Assembly (NCBI GenBank): GCA_018608735.1
Contig: JABAYZ010000293.1
Location: forward strand, 1-6,063
DNA length: 6,063 nt
Direction: 5' to 3'
Source of the DNA: Flavobacteriaceae bacterium
Lineage (GTDB): Bacteria; Bacteroidota; Bacteroidia; Flavobacteriales; Flavobacteriaceae
A program made the position numbers and the translations under genes. Shown one piece after another: positions 5,844-6,063 of the stretch; the first letter of the stretch is position 1, and the number at the start of each line of letters is the position of its first letter. Below the pieces are notes generated by a model that saw nothing but the letters and a program-made list of their open reading frames with translations, was not told the DNA's origin and searched no databases.

Positions 5844-6063
5844 ATGAAATCATATGATGTTGCTATCATAGGATCTGGACCTGGTGGTTATGTTGCTGCC
5901 ATTCGTTGTGCACAACTAGGATTGAAAACTGCAATTGTTGAAAAATATGCTACTCTAGGGGGTACATGTCTGAATGTAGGCTGTATTCCAAGTAAAGCAT
6001 TGTTGGATTCATCACATCATTACGAAGATGCTGTAAAGCATTTTGAAGATCACGGTATTGAAA
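5844..6063 (+). CDS. lpdA: dihydrolipoyl dehydrogenase, N-terminal part (runs off window)
   Basis: This is the E3 flavoprotein of pyruvate and 2-oxoglutarate dehydrogenase complexes and of the glycine cleavage system; it reoxidises dihydrolipoyl groups and passes electrons to NAD. Only the first 73 codons are present, of a usual 460-475. Visible are the FAD-binding Rossmann loop GSGPGG (10-15, the GxGxxG pattern), the ribose-binding acidic residue E33 at the end of the second strand, and the redox-active disulfide in GGTCLNVGCIPSKALLD (39-55) with C42 and C47. The C-x4-C spacing and the following PSKALLD mark lipoamide dehydrogenase rather than glutathione or mercuric reductase. The ATG at 5844 starts 66 bp after the Lrp stop with its own -7 boxes, so it is probably a separate transcription unit. 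It is cut by the window edge, not truncated biologically. Confidence 0.95.
   Translation, partial: MKSYDVAIIGSGPGGYVAAIRCAQLGLKTAIVEKYATLGGTCLNVGCIPSKALLDSSHHYEDAVKHFEDHGIE

Noticed and set aside
1..6063. Mobile element, defence system, CRISPR, tRNA or phage content
   Set aside because: No transposase, integrase, nuclease cassette, spaced repeats, tRNA-like fold or flanking direct repeats were seen; all clear genes are typical chromosomal ones.

Overview
This is a chromosomal, housekeeping-type window from a low-GC member of the Bacteroidota, most likely a marine or environmental Flavobacteriaceae. The reasons are strong protein-level resemblance to flavobacterial families, no Shine-Dalgarno sequences before the starts, and several exact matches to the Bacteroidota -7 promoter box TAnnTTTG. 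I see no rRNA, tRNA, CRISPR array, insertion sequence, phage or plasmid gene.

Layout. Positions 51-1052 (+) encode the delta subunit of the DNA polymerase III clamp loader (holA). It converges on a block of three minus-strand genes. In transcription order these are an uncharacterised helical protein (2718-2242), a ROK-family polyphosphate glucokinase (2226-1480) and a 116-residue orphan protein (1407-1057). The first two are 15 bp apart and probably form an operon. The third follows after 72 bp and has its own -7 box. A divergent intergenic region of about 220 bp leads to a plus-strand YdjM-type membrane metal-dependent hydrolase (2938-3960). Its stop codon overlaps the stop of a minus-strand Cys/Met-metabolism PLP enzyme (5159-3957) through a shared TTAA. 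That enzyme is divergent from an Lrp/AsnC regulator (5319-5777). The window ends inside a plus-strand dihydrolipoyl dehydrogenase gene (5844 onward, cut by the window edge).

How the genes relate. Most neighbours are functionally unrelated: replication, sugar phosphorylation, a membrane hydrolase and the lipoamide dehydrogenase of 2-oxo-acid complexes. The one pair that looks like a functional unit is the PLP sulfur-amino-acid enzyme with the divergent Lrp regulator. The 159-bp gap between them holds a perfect 10-bp inverted repeat placed between two candidate promoters, as expected for an amino-acid-responsive local switch.

I found no clear new multi-gene system. The points most worth a second look are the PLP/Lrp control region, an unusual Arg in the sugar-site ExGH motif of the glucokinase, the unsettled substrate of the PLP enzyme, and two short uncharacterised proteins.
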